Below are positions 37,588-49,465 of a stretch of DNA of 64,000 bases, one piece after another (position 1 is the stretch's first letter; every line of letters starts with the position of its first letter). Made by a program: the position numbers and the translations under genes. Source of the DNA: Candidatus Thermokryptus mobilis (GTDB taxonomy: Bacteria; Bacteroidota; Ignavibacteria; Kryptoniales; Kryptoniaceae); the NCBI RefSeq assembly GCF_900070205.1, contig NZ_FAOO01000001.1, positions 16,519 through 80,518 of the forward strand, given 5' to 3'. Under the pieces are notes generated by a model. The model had not been told where the DNA came from, ran no database searches, and worked only from the letters and a program-made list of their open reading frames with translations.

Positions 37588-37977
37588 GCTGGTGTGGGTC
37601 TGTAAGCCAAATTCTGTCTTTCCCGTTGTTCGGGAGAGGCAGTTATTTCTCTTTGCGACCCACCCGAGAGTCCTTCGCCTTTGGCGAAGCCGGGGCGGGC
37701 AACCCCGGCCCCGTTATCCAGGGGTCCTCTCCTATTTGGTCTTGCTCCATGAGGGGTTTGCCCTGCCCCCGATATCGCTATCGGGGCGGTGGGCTCTTAC
37801 CCCACCTTTTCACCCTTACCCCAACCCAATGGGTTGAGGCGGTATCTTTTCTGTGGCACTTTCCATCTCCAGCGGTTATGACCACTGGATTTCCCGATTG
37901 CTCGGGACTCACCGCCCTGCGGAGTTTGGACTTTCCTCCCTCAAAATTATGAGGGCAACTGCCCGACCCACACCAGC
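37588..37977 (-). ncRNA. rnpB: RNase P RNA (bacterial class A)
   Basis: On the minus strand the 5' P1 strand (GCTGGTGTGGGTC, ending at 37977) pairs with the 3' strand (GACCCACACCAGC, at 37588-37600). The universally conserved GAGGAAAGTCC lies near 37930-37940, and an ACAGAA block near 37850. The AGAATTTGGCTTACAGACCC segment before the 3' end is typical of RNase P RNA. Total length is about 390 bases, normal for type A. It is embedded between the zinc-ribbon gene, whose stop codon touches P1, and recJ. Several plus-strand open frames here are spurious. Confidence 0.95.
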
Positions 37978-38720
37978 TACAACTTCACACTCTCACCAGC
38001 TTCCTTATAAACATCATCTGAAATTAATATCCTGCCACACGCCTCACACCTGTAAATCTTGTTGTTCTGCCATATCTCAACTATCCTCTGCGACGGAACC
38101 CTCGCCCCACATCCACCACATGTACCACTATTCACAGGAACAACCGCTAAAACACCAACAGCTTGCCTTATCCTTTCATACTGATTTAAAAGAATCTTAT
38201 CAACTTCTTTCGCAAACTTCTCCCTCACCTTCAAAAGATTCTTCTCCTCCTCCCTTATCTCTTTGTTAATCTCTTCAAGCTCTTCTTCCTTACTCTTAAG
38301 CTCTTCCTTCAATTCCTTCAAATCCTTCTCCAAAACCTTCACCTCATCTTCAACCTCACCTTGCTGTTTGATTAACTGAGCCCTTCGCTCACTTAATTCG
38401 TCAATCCTCTCATTTGCCTCACCTATCTGTTTCTGTAAAGAATCATATTCGCGATTTGATTTCACCTGGGTCAATTGCTTCTTCCATCGTTTAATATTTT
38501 CCTTAAGCATACTTATGTCAGAGTCAATGCTATCAATCCCCTCAATTATGTTCTTTAGTGTCTCCTTTGCTCGCCGTAGCTCCTCTTCAACCTCCTCAAC
38601 TCTCTCATTTAACGAATCAATCTCTGAGGGCAAGTCACCTCTTTTGCTATTAATCTCATCAAGCTTTGAGTCAACAATTTGAAGTTTGTAAAGCGCCACA
38701 AGCTTTTTTTTCAACTCCAC
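37977..38720 (-). CDS. Coiled-coil protein with C4 zinc ribbon (DUF164-like)
   Basis: In this 247-residue protein, residues 1 to about 190 form a long charged coiled coil. The C-terminus has a C4 zinc ribbon with two CxxC pairs (CGGCGARVPSQRIVEI, then RCEACGRIL). This architecture is the DUF164/zf-RING_7 group, widespread and conserved in bacteria but with uncertain function. Its stop codon (complement of 37977-37979) overlaps the first base of rnpB, so the two are almost certainly on one transcript or separated by processing. Confidence 0.85.
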   Translation of the reverse strand: MELKKKLVALYKLQIVDSKLDEINSKRGDLPSEIDSLNERVEEVEEELRRAKETLKNIIEGIDSIDSDISMLKENIKRWKKQLTQVKSNREYDSLQKQIGEANERIDELSERRAQLIKQQGEVEDEVKVLEKDLKELKEELKSKEEELEEINKEIREEEKNLLKVREKFAKEVDKILLNQYERIRQAVGVLAVVPVNSGTCGGCGARVPSQRIVEIWQNNKIYRCEACGRILISDDVYKEAGESVKL

Positions 38721-38751
38721 AACCTCTAATTAAGTTTTTATTTTTAGAATA

Positions 38752-38783
38752 AAAAAGTGCACCCCTAAAGAGTGCACCTTTTT
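38752..38783 (-). terminator. Terminator after korAB
   Basis: Two GTGCAC blocks in inverted arrangement around a 9-base loop, flanked by A5 and T6 runs. It lies about 120 bases beyond the korB stop. It can also act as an insulator before the zinc-ribbon gene. Confidence 0.7.
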
Positions 38784-38902
38784 AAATTTATCCAAATCAA
38801 ATGCATAAATTTTGCCTATTTCCTGGCTCAACTCCCAAGTAAAATCACGCAACTTTTTTTAAAATATAAAAACTAAAACGCAAAAAAACAAATCATTTTC
38901 TT

Positions 38903-41813
<2,911 letters not shown>

Positions 41814-41899
41814 TGAGATTTTTCCGATTTGTTTTTGAAAACAAGACAAAATTTGTCTACTTTTTCAGAAAATAAAACAAACTTAAAGTTCAAAATGTT

Positions 41900-42910
41900 T
41901 CAGCCTGTCGTCTGTCTAAATTTTACCCTGTCCTTAAACGGCTCTTCGCGATCGGAAAAATCAGGACGATAAAAATCCGGCGACTCCTCAAATTCTTGTA
42001 TCCAACCGTTTTCAAAACCAAACTTATCAAGTAATTCAATCACCGCAGCATATTCGCTGAACATTATCCGCCTTGATATCAATGGATAGTTAAACGCCTT
42101 GTTCGTTGGATAATACTGTGCCATTACACTTAAAGTGACATCCGTTCCAAGTTCTTCAGCTATCCAACGAAGTGAATCTTCGCTTCCAGCAATATCATTG
42201 GGTAAAATTAAGTGCCTTATTATTAAACCTCGTTTCAAAATCCCATCCTCTATCAAAAGTTCTGACCCAACTTGCCTCCACATCTCTTTAATCGCAAGCC
42301 GTGAATACTTAACATAGTCCCTTACCTTTGAATATCTCCACGCATTCTCATTATTGCTATACTTTATATCTGGAAGGTAAATGTCAACTATACCGTCAAG
42401 AAGCTTCAAAACCTCAACAGAATCATAGGCGTTTGTATTGTAAACAAGAGGCAACCTCAATCCATTTTCAACTGCAATATAAAGCGCTTTCACAATCTGG
42501 GGGACAAAGTGCGTTGGTGAAACGAGCCCTATATTATGACAACCCATATCCTGAAGTTCAAGCATTATCTCAGCAAGCCGTTCTATTGTAACCTCATTTT
42601 TTATCTCAACTTTCCAATTCTGACTTATTTGATAATTTTGACAATAAACGCATCTTAAGTTGCAATTCCCAAAAAATATATTCCCAGCTCCATTAACACC
42701 AACGAGCAATGGCTCTTCACCAAAATGTGGAACATAAGCAGAAACGATCGGTTTATAGCCCGAATAACATCTTGCTATCTCACCATTTAATCTATTGACG
42801 CCACAATTATGCGGACATATATTACAACTCTCAAGCATTTTTTCAAGGATTTGAACCCGCCTTTTTAATTCGCCCGACTCATACAACTTAACATATGACG
42901 GGATGAACAT
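41900..42910 (-). CDS. Radical SAM protein, PflX-like (COG1313)
   Basis: The 336-residue protein has an N-terminal cysteine set (CNICPHNCGVNRLNGEIARC) and then the radical SAM cluster motif CNLRCVYCQNYQIS (C-x3-C-x2-C). Downstream strands carry GLVSPTHFVPQIVKAL, TNAYDSVEVLKLL and DIYLPDIKYS. This matches the PflX/PflA-like group, some of which activate glycyl radical enzymes; the substrate of this branch is not known. No glycyl radical enzyme gene is nearby. It is 23 bases downstream of the glnD-coupled unknown gene, so they may share a transcript. Confidence 0.85.
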   Translation of the reverse strand: MFIPSYVKLYESGELKRRVQILEKMLESCNICPHNCGVNRLNGEIARCYSGYKPIVSAYVPHFGEEPLLVGVNGAGNIFFGNCNLRCVYCQNYQISQNWKVEIKNEVTIERLAEIMLELQDMGCHNIGLVSPTHFVPQIVKALYIAVENGLRLPLVYNTNAYDSVEVLKLLDGIVDIYLPDIKYSNNENAWRYSKVRDYVKYSRLAIKEMWRQVGSELLIEDGILKRGLIIRHLILPNDIAGSEDSLRWIAEELGTDVTLSVMAQYYPTNKAFNYPLISRRIMFSEYAAVIELLDKFGFENGWIQEFEESPDFYRPDFSDREEPFKDRVKFRQTTG

Positions 42911-42932
42911 ATCTTTGCCGAAAAATTAGTTT

Positions 42933-43859
42933 TTAAATTTTTGCTAATCGCCTTGCATTGTTTATCGGCAAAAACTCCCGCATATTTTCAAGGATATACC
43001 CAATTTCATCCTTCAATTCAATATAATATCTCAATTCTGTTTCCCTTTGATTTAACTCGCTTTCGTCAACACTTCTCTTATCTCCGCCCTCAATTCTATA
43101 GCCCTGTTCTATCATCTCGTTGAAAAATTGTTTTCTCCCCGTCTTCAAGTTATCCACTTGAGACTGAGACCACCCTATCACATCTTGGAGAAGTTCATAA
43201 ATCTCATAAACACTTGAAGCAGTCGGATTGCCAAGGAAAATCTTCAAAAGAAAATTGAACTTCTCAACCGAAATCCCGGGACCGCCAGCCGAATACAAAA
43301 GATAAACCCTTAAAAATTCCTCACGCCACTCTTCCTTCCAAAACTTATCCCTTAAAATCGCCTTCACAAAATCGCTCTCATTTCGGAAAACAACATCTAC
43401 CATCTGCGAAATCTCCTTTGACGGTTTATATTCAAGGTTCAATAACCTGACATATCTTCTGAGGTTAACATTGCCCAACCTCACGCTGAAGTTCCTCACA
43501 ACGGTTTCATCCCTCCTTTTTATTGTGATGTAAAAATTCGCTTGCAAATTTCTCCGCTCAAGTTCAGAAATTATATCCTCAACATCCTGAGCGGTCAAAT
43601 CAATTTCATCAAGAATTTTTGAAAATATTGCTTTGTCAGAAACTTTCGGTGTGAATGCAGGAGCAAACAAAAGGTCAATCTCATAATCTTCCCCCATCGG
43701 GTCCTTCTCCACAATCTTTGGGAATTCCTCACTGAAAAATTTATCAATCTGATCAAGCGTGTATGAGTAATGCGTAAGGATATGATTTATTATCTGATCT
43801 GTGAGTTGCCTTGGCTTCGTGAGTTCAAGTGCTATCATCTCAATTATTTTTTCCTTCAT
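42933..43859 (-). CDS. Conserved-looking protein of unknown function coupled to glnD
   Basis: I do not recognise this 308-309-residue protein. It is soluble, mostly helical and acidic, with short charged blocks (DEIDLTAQDVEDIISELERR, then KEEWREEFLRVYLLYSAGG) and no cysteines, signal peptide or membrane segment. The N-terminal 25 residues (KEKIIEMIALELTKPRQLTD) look like a small helical repeat. The ATG at 43857-43859 lies just past the glnD stop, and its GGAG is inside the last glnD codons, so translation is coupled. That context suggests a partner of nitrogen/PII signalling, but the sequence alone does not show it. A GTG at 43865 is a less likely start. Confidence 0.75.
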   Translation of the reverse strand: MKEKIIEMIALELTKPRQLTDQIINHILTHYSYTLDQIDKFFSEEFPKIVEKDPMGEDYEIDLLFAPAFTPKVSDKAIFSKILDEIDLTAQDVEDIISELERRNLQANFYITIKRRDETVVRNFSVRLGNVNLRRYVRLLNLEYKPSKEISQMVDVVFRNESDFVKAILRDKFWKEEWREEFLRVYLLYSAGGPGISVEKFNFLLKIFLGNPTASSVYEIYELLQDVIGWSQSQVDNLKTGRKQFFNEMIEQGYRIEGGDKRSVDESELNQRETELRYYIELKDEIGYILENMREFLPINNARRLAKI

Positions 43860-43861
43860 TT

Positions 43862-46447
43862 TCACTCCGATGTTAATTTTAAATTGTTAAGTTCATAAAT
43901 TACACTTAAAATCTCGCTTCTTACCTTTTCCCTGAATTTTTCGTCCTCAATTTTTCTTCCTTCTAAATCAAGGACATAGAAAGAGTCAACTATCCCATCA
44001 ACACGGGTGGAAATTTTCGCAAAATATATGTTCAAGCCAAGTTCCGACATCTTCCTCGAGACCATATAGAGGAAACCGAGCGAGTCAGGAGCGAAAACAT
44101 CAATTATTGTGAAATCCTTTGAATCCTCAAATTCAACCGCAATCTTAACATCCTTCCTCGTCCTTTCAATCTTGCGTTTCCACCTTCTCCTGTGTCTTAC
44201 AAAAAGTTCATCAAGATTTATCTTTCCGTTGAAAAGATCGTTCAAATCATTTTCAATTTTCTTCATCTGTTCCTTTGAAAGCTCAGCTCCTGAAACATAG
44301 TCAAACACCCTGAACTTGTCAATTACTATCCCATCCCTACGCGTGAAGATTTTCGCATCAAATATATTTGCATCATTTACGGATAAAACACCACAAATGC
44401 TCGCCAAGACAAAAGGAGCATCCTTGGTTATAACGGTTATCTCGGTGTATCCATCTTTAATCTCAAAAATTACATCCACACTTTTCTCCCCTGCTTCGGA
44501 AATTTTCCTTATGTGATTTTCTATCTCTTCGCTCGTGAAAACGCTTGAATAAGAATCACCCTCAATCAAATTTTCAAAATGATTCTCAACAATTTCCCTT
44601 GATATCTTCCCTGACAACGATTCAATAACACTCCGAATTCTCTGACTCGCCATCTCCTCAATAAAATCACGGATTCCTTCAATGTCAAGATTTCTCTCAA
44701 TTACCAACCTCGCCAATTGATAAAGCTCGTCAATTAATTGTGCCTTCCAGGTTGTCCAAACGCTCGGATTAACAGCGGAAAGGTCTGCGTAAGTTAAAAT
44801 GTAAAGCAAATCAAGCTGTTCGGCGTTTTCAAAGTTTGATGCGAAAGAAAATAGGGTTTCTGGGTCGTTGAAGTTTCTGCGAAAAGCTGTTTGCTCAAAC
44901 AAAAGGTGATTTTTAACAAGGAAACAGACATCTTCAACGGCATCAAAATTTATACGCCTTAAAAATGCACGAGCGATTTCAGCCCCGATCTTTGAATGCT
45001 CTTCAACCTTAACCGCTTTTCCGATATCGTGAAACAATATCGCAAGGTAAAGAACATCTTTCCTTCTCAAACCCCTAAAGATTTCACCGAGCGATGATTC
45101 GCTCCTTTTTAGCTCCTGAGCGTTTTTGATAGCCCTTAAAGTGTGCTCATCAACCGTAAAATAATGATAAACGCTATGCTGTGGCAAACAAGTTAACGCC
45201 CCAAATTCAGGTATGTATTTGCCAAGTATTCCAAGCTCATGCATCAATTCAAGCGTCTCCGCAACATAACCTTCGCAATTCAAAATATCTATGAAAATTT
45301 TATCAACCTCCCGATTGTTTGAAAAATCAAGATGATCAATTAATGCGATCATTTCTTGCTTTAACTCATCGCTAAAATCAACATTATCCCTGCACCTATA
45401 GAGTAAGGCATTGAAAACATCAACTGGTGTTAATTTTCTCTGTTCCGAATTTAATATCAGCCTTTTATCATCACGAATTGAAAAAACATCGTCTATCTTT
45501 TTGATTTTCTTATGTCCTTTAAGTCCGCTGTTCTCAATCTCCGAGATGAAAAATTTATTCAGCATATAAATTTCCCTTGCTCGCAGATAATAATCACGCA
45601 TGAAAACTTCAACACTTTTTCGCCCGGCGTTTTCATCTGCATATCCAAACGAATTCGCAATTTTTTCCTGAATGTTAAAATCCAAAACATCTCCAGCTCC
45701 ATTCAAATGAAGTTCAATTCGGGTCTTAAGCAAAAACTCAAACGCCTCAACTATAGATGAAAATTTCTGCCGATTTATCATCCCCTTGTGATACATCAAC
45801 TCAAACATCTCTTTACAAGCTGAGCTCTCCCCAGGTAGAGTCCAGAAGTCGGGGTCGGTGCCTTTCAAAATCCAAAGTAAAGTATGAACATCCCTCAAAC
45901 CACCAGCGCTCTTCTTAATGTTAGGCTCAAGAAGTTTTATCGTATTCCCATACTTTTCATGCCTTAAGCGGTTGCTATTTACAATCCATCTGACAAATGC
46001 CCCATTTTTATCGCTCAATGTTTTTTCCATTATCCGCCTTTTGAAATCTTCAAATAGATTCCTATCGCCACACACAAACCTTGACTCAAGCAACGATGCC
46101 CACGATTCAAAATCCGAGCCGAAAAGTTCAAGGCATTCATCAATTGTTCTGAAACTATGCCCGATATTTACATTGAGCCCCCAAATCTGTCGGAAAAATT
46201 TAACAGCTAAATCTTCCGTTTCTTCATTCTTTCCTTCAACAAGGAGCATCAAATCAATATCAGATCTTGGACAAAGCTCAATCCTTCCATATCCGCCAAG
46301 CGCAATCAAAGCAGAGGAGGGAATTTTTAAACCCTCGTAAATTGGTTTTATCATTGAGTCAAGCGTGAGCGTTAAAATCTTCGTGGTTTCAAAAGCGCTC
46401 TTTCCTTGCTTCTGTAAAAGTTCTATTTCATAAAAATCTATCTCCAT
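43862..46447 (-). CDS. glnD: [Protein-PII] uridylyltransferase/uridylyl-removing enzyme
   Basis: GlnD senses glutamine and uridylylates or deuridylylates PII. The 861-residue protein has the nucleotidyltransferase motif LGGYGRIELCPRSDIDLMLL (about 49-68), the GlnE-like linker, an HD domain (LFHDIGKAVKVEEHSKIGAE, about 460-480), and two C-terminal ACT domains that bind glutamine (VDVIFEIKDGYTEITVITK; FTIIDVFAPDSLGFLYMVS). All parts expected of a bifunctional GlnD are present. PII (glnB/glnK), amtB and glutamine synthetase are not in the window. It is divergently oriented from the Rieske gene with a 63-base gap, and is translationally coupled to the unknown gene at 42933. Confidence 0.93.
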   Translation of the reverse strand: MEIDFYEIELLQKQGKSAFETTKILTLTLDSMIKPIYEGLKIPSSALIALGGYGRIELCPRSDIDLMLLVEGKNEETEDLAVKFFRQIWGLNVNIGHSFRTIDECLELFGSDFESWASLLESRFVCGDRNLFEDFKRRIMEKTLSDKNGAFVRWIVNSNRLRHEKYGNTIKLLEPNIKKSAGGLRDVHTLLWILKGTDPDFWTLPGESSACKEMFELMYHKGMINRQKFSSIVEAFEFLLKTRIELHLNGAGDVLDFNIQEKIANSFGYADENAGRKSVEVFMRDYYLRAREIYMLNKFFISEIENSGLKGHKKIKKIDDVFSIRDDKRLILNSEQRKLTPVDVFNALLYRCRDNVDFSDELKQEMIALIDHLDFSNNREVDKIFIDILNCEGYVAETLELMHELGILGKYIPEFGALTCLPQHSVYHYFTVDEHTLRAIKNAQELKRSESSLGEIFRGLRRKDVLYLAILFHDIGKAVKVEEHSKIGAEIARAFLRRINFDAVEDVCFLVKNHLLFEQTAFRRNFNDPETLFSFASNFENAEQLDLLYILTYADLSAVNPSVWTTWKAQLIDELYQLARLVIERNLDIEGIRDFIEEMASQRIRSVIESLSGKISREIVENHFENLIEGDSYSSVFTSEEIENHIRKISEAGEKSVDVIFEIKDGYTEITVITKDAPFVLASICGVLSVNDANIFDAKIFTRRDGIVIDKFRVFDYVSGAELSKEQMKKIENDLNDLFNGKINLDELFVRHRRRWKRKIERTRKDVKIAVEFEDSKDFTIIDVFAPDSLGFLYMVSRKMSELGLNIYFAKISTRVDGIVDSFYVLDLEGRKIEDEKFREKVRSEILSVIYELNNLKLTSE

Positions 46448-46510
46448 GGGCTAAAACTTTGTCTTTTCCATACAACTGGCTAAATTATTACCAAAAACCT
46501 TTTTCTAAAT

Positions 46511-46831
46511 ATGCCAAAAGAAATTAAACTTTGCAAAATTACAGATGTAAAGAGGGCAAAATCTTTCAAAATAGAGGATTTTGAAATTGCTCTTGTAAAT
46601 TTAAACTCAAATTTCTTTGCCATCTCAAATATCTGTCCACACCAACATACACGAATCGTCAACGGCTCGGAAGCAATAATTGAAGGTGAAAATATAATTT
46701 GCCCGATGCACGGTTGGACCTTTGAAATAAAAACTGGGAAACCAATCTATGGCTCGGGAAGATTGAAAACCTTTGAAGTCAACATCAAAAACAACGAAAT
46801 ATGGATAAAACTTGATGATGGACAGGATTGA
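46511..46831 (+). CDS. Rieske-type [2Fe-2S] ferredoxin
   Basis: The 106-residue protein has the two Rieske ligand motifs ICPHQHTRIVNG (C-x-H) and ICPMHGWTFEIKTG (C-x2-H). It lacks a membrane anchor and a dioxygenase domain, so it is a small soluble Rieske ferredoxin like those paired with nitrite reductases or oxygenases. No oxygenase partner is adjacent. Its 3' end overlaps the start of the QueG-HAD gene by up to 17 bases, so the two are translated from one transcript. Confidence 0.9.
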   Translation: MPKEIKLCKITDVKRAKSFKIEDFEIALVNLNSNFFAISNICPHQHTRIVNGSEAIIEGENIICPMHGWTFEIKTGKPIYGSGRLKTFEVNIKNNEIWIKLDDGQD

Positions 46832-48443
46832 ATTGACACGGGAAATTAAAAGGAAAGCGATTGAAATAGGATTTTCAAAAGTTGGAATTGCAAAGGCACA
46901 GCAGTTGGAAAACGAAGCGATAAAACTTTCGCAATGGCTTGAGAGAGGATATGAAGCGGATATGAAATGGATGCGGGAAAGCTTTGAAAAACGAATTAAT
47001 CCCGCGCTTGTCCTACCGGGCGCAAAATCAATTATAAGCGTCGCATTGAACTACTTCAAAAATCTCCCACAAGCACAGAAAGAAGAAGGAAAAATCTCAA
47101 TCTACGCACTTGGAATTGACTATCACATCGTTTTAAAATCAAAGCTTGAAAAACTTCGCCAATTTATCCTCAAACTCGTCCCGGAAGCAAACGCAAAAGT
47201 TTATGTTGACACGGGACCCGTGATGGAAAAGGTCTGGGCTACAAAAGCCGGCATTGGTTGGATAGGAAAAAATTCAAACTTGATAACAAGGGAATTCGGC
47301 TCTTGGGTCTTCCTTGGCGAAATCATAACTGATATTGAACTTGAATATGATGAACCTATGAGTGATTTCTGTGGCAAATGCACAAGATGTATAATCGCAT
47401 GCCCAACCGAAGCGATAGTTGAACCCTATGTCGTTGACTCAAACAAATGCATCTCATACTGGACAATTGAATATAAAGGAGATGAATTTCCAGATGACTT
47501 GGGAAGGAGGTTTAAAAATTTAATTTTCGGATGCGACATCTGTCAGGAGGTTTGCCCCTGGAATCTAAAATTTCAAAAGGAAACAGAGGTTGAGGAGTTT
47601 AAGCCATTTAGTTATAATCTGAATCCAAAATTAAGTGAACTCTCAAAGCTGACTGAAAAGCAGTTCAAATCAAATTACAAATTAAGTCCGATAAAAAGAG
47701 CGAAATTTCACGGCTTCATCAGAAATATAAAAAATGCGATAAAGAACATGGTTTTAATGAAAATTTCGGAGTTGGATTTTGACTGTGCAATTTTTGATCT
47801 TGATGGTGTAATAGCGGATACATTTCAATTTCATTTTAAATCGTGGAGGAAAATATGTGAAGAATTTGGAAGGGATTTAAGCGTTGATGAATTTAGAACC
47901 ATCATTTTTGGAAGAAGAGGGGAGGAAAGCGCTAAAATTTTATTTGATGGGAAAATCAAAGACGAGGAAATAAAAAAGATAGGGGCAAGGGTTAACGAAA
48001 TCTTCAGGGACATAGCCCGTGGTAAGTTAAAAAGCGTTGATGGTGCGATTGAAGTTGTGAAGATTTTAAAAGAAAACGGGATAAAAGTCGCCCTTGCCAC
48101 ATCTGCCCCAGATGAAAATGTTGAGTTGATTTTTGAAGAGCTCAATTTATATGGTTTGTTTGATATCGTTATCACTTCAAAAGATGTTCAACGGGGTAAG
48201 CCAGCTCCAGATATCTTCATTCTTCCAGCGAAAAGATTAAATTGTAGGGCGGAAAGATGCATCGTTTTTGAGGACTCAATTGCTGGTTTGATTTCAGCTA
48301 AAAACGCCGGGATGGTTGCAATTGGCGTTGAAACCACTTTGAGAAAAGATGAGTTATCAAATTATGCAGATTTTTCAATCAAAAATTTCTTTGAATTAAT
48401 TGAAATTTTAAAACAAAGGACGCTTAAAAATGCAGGCGATTGA
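46815..48443 (+). CDS. queG: Epoxyqueuosine reductase (QueG) fused to a HAD-family phosphatase/mutase
   Basis: Residues 1 to about 315 are QueG, which makes queuosine in tRNA from epoxyqueuosine with cobalamin. They include the catalytic aspartate in [26 protein letters not shown], and two [4Fe-4S] sites ([16 protein letters not shown] and [11 protein letters not shown]). From about residue 320 the same frame continues as a HAD hydrolase of the beta-phosphoglucomutase type: nucleophile motif [29 protein letters not shown] and [15 protein letters not shown]. No stop separates them, so it is a real fusion as sequenced. The open frame could begin at TTG 46812, ATG 46815 or ATG 46818. The fusion links tRNA modification with a sugar-phosphate-type phosphatase of unknown substrate. 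Confidence 0.88.
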   Translation: MMDRIELTREIKRKAIEIGFSKVGIAKAQQLENEAIKLSQWLERGYEADMKWMRESFEKRINPALVLPGAKSIISVALNYFKNLPQAQKEEGKISIYALGIDYHIVLKSKLEKLRQFILKLVPEANAKVYVDTGPVMEKVWATKAGIGWIGKNSNLITREFGSWVFLGEIITDIELEYDEPMSDFCGKCTRCIIACPTEAIVEPYVVDSNKCISYWTIEYKGDEFPDDLGRRFKNLIFGCDICQEVCPWNLKFQKETEVEEFKPFSYNLNPKLSELSKLTEKQFKSNYKLSPIKRAKFHGFIRNIKNAIKNMVLMKISELDFDCAIFDLDGVIADTFQFHFKSWRKICEEFGRDLSVDEFRTIIFGRRGEESAKILFDGKIKDEEIKKIGARVNEIFRDIARGKLKSVDGAIEVVKILKENGIKVALATSAPDENVELIFEELNLYGLFDIVITSKDVQRGKPAPDIFILPAKRLNCRAERCIVFEDSIAGLISAKNAGMVAIGVETTLRKDELSNYADFSIKNFFELIEILKQRTLKNAGD

Positions 48444-49371
48444 ACACAGAAAGCTCATAATTATCGGTTCTGGACCTGCTGGTTTGACTGCTGCGATTTA
48501 CGCAGCACGTGCTGACCTTGAACCGCTCGTTTTTGAGGGTTCTCAACCGGGGGGACAATTGATGCTCACAACAGAGGTTGAAAATTTCCCCGGGTTCCCG
48601 AAGGGTATTCAAGGACCTGAACTTATGCAACTTATGCGTGAACAAGCTGAAAGGTTCGGTGCAAAACTTGAGATGCTTGATGTCACCAAAGTTGATTTTT
48701 CTGTTAGACCGTTTAAAATTTGGGCTGATGAGGACCTCTACACTGCTGACGCTGTGATAATTGCAACTGGTGCATCAGCGAAATGGCTTGGGCTTGAATC
48801 AGAGCAAAAACTTCGCGGATATGGCGTCTCGGCTTGCGCAACTTGTGATGGTTTCTTTTTCAAAGATAAAGAAGTAGTCGTCGTTGGCGGTGGGGATACA
48901 GCAATGGAAGAAGCGCTTTTCCTGACAAGATATGCAAGCAAAGTCACAGTGGTACACCGAAGAGATAAGCTAAGAGCATCTAAAATTATGCAAGATAGGG
49001 CGATGAAAAACCCGAAGATAACCTTTATCTGGAACTCCGTGGTTGAAGATGTATACGATGTCACTCAGAAAAAAGTGACTGGTGTAAGATTAAGAAATGT
49101 CATAACCGGTGAAACGATAGATTACAAATGTGATGGTTTATTTGTAGCCATAGGGCATAAGCCAAACACCGAGATTTTCCAAGGGCAGATTGAAATGGAC
49201 GAGCTCGGTTATATAATCACTAAACCTGGGACGACTCAAACGAGCGTTCCTGGGGTGTTTGCCGCTGGTGATGTTGCTGATAAGGTCTACCGGCAAGCTG
49301 TGACAGCTGCTGGGACTGGGTGTATGGCTGCTCTTGACGCCTCAAGATACCTTGAGGCGTTACACGATTAA
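48430..49371 (+). CDS. trxB: Thioredoxin-disulfide reductase
   Basis: The 313-residue flavoenzyme has the FAD motif [20 protein letters not shown], the redox cysteines CATC at 136-139, the NADPH motif [17 protein letters not shown] and the C-terminal [21 protein letters not shown]. It reduces thioredoxin in the cytoplasm with NADPH. It overlaps the end of the QueG-HAD gene by 14 bases, and its end carries a 10-bp inverted repeat (49337-49360) before the terminator. Thioredoxin itself is not in the window. Confidence 0.96.
   Translation: MQAIEHRKLIIIGSGPAGLTAAIYAARADLEPLVFEGSQPGGQLMLTTEVENFPGFPKGIQGPELMQLMREQAERFGAKLEMLDVTKVDFSVRPFKIWADEDLYTADAVIIATGASAKWLGLESEQKLRGYGVSACATCDGFFFKDKEVVVVGGGDTAMEEALFLTRYASKVTVVHRRDKLRASKIMQDRAMKNPKITFIWNSVVEDVYDVTQKKVTGVRLRNVITGETIDYKCDGLFVAIGHKPNTEIFQGQIEMDELGYIITKPGTTQTSVPGVFAAGDVADKVYRQAVTAAGTGCMAALDASRYLEALHD
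49337..49360 (+). repeat. Inverted repeat inside the 3' end of trxB
   Basis: ACGCCTCAAG (49337-49346), ATAC loop, CTTGAGGCGT (49351-49360): a perfect 10-bp hairpin in the last coding part of trxB. It ends about 8 bases before the stop codon and directly precedes the main terminator, forming a tandem hairpin. Confidence 0.85.
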
Positions 49372-49372
49372 T

Positions 49373-49397
49373 AAAGGCGGGCTTATGCCCGCCTTTT
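49373..49397 (+). terminator. Rho-independent terminator after trxB
   Basis: AAGGCGGGC pairs with GCCCGCCTT around TTAT, followed by TTTT. It ends the Rieske-queG-trxB unit. Confidence 0.9.
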
Positions 49398-49400
49398 CAT

Positions 49401-49429
49401 TTGCTTGATTTAAAATTTTTCTTTATTTT
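49401..49429 (+). promoter_or_regulatory. Promoter of the 49466 TPR gene
   Basis: TTGCTT at 49401-49406, 17 bases, TATTTT at 49424-49429. It lies directly downstream of the trxB terminator and about 37 bases before the GTG start. Confidence 0.55.
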
Positions 49430-49465
49430 GCCTCTGAAAAACCAAATTAAATCCCAAAATCAACC

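Noticed and set aside
37442-37952. Plus-strand open frames of 108-131 codons over the RNase P RNA and recJ start
   Set aside because: They are open because of the GC-rich structured RNA on the other strand; proline- and arginine-rich nonsense with no start signal.
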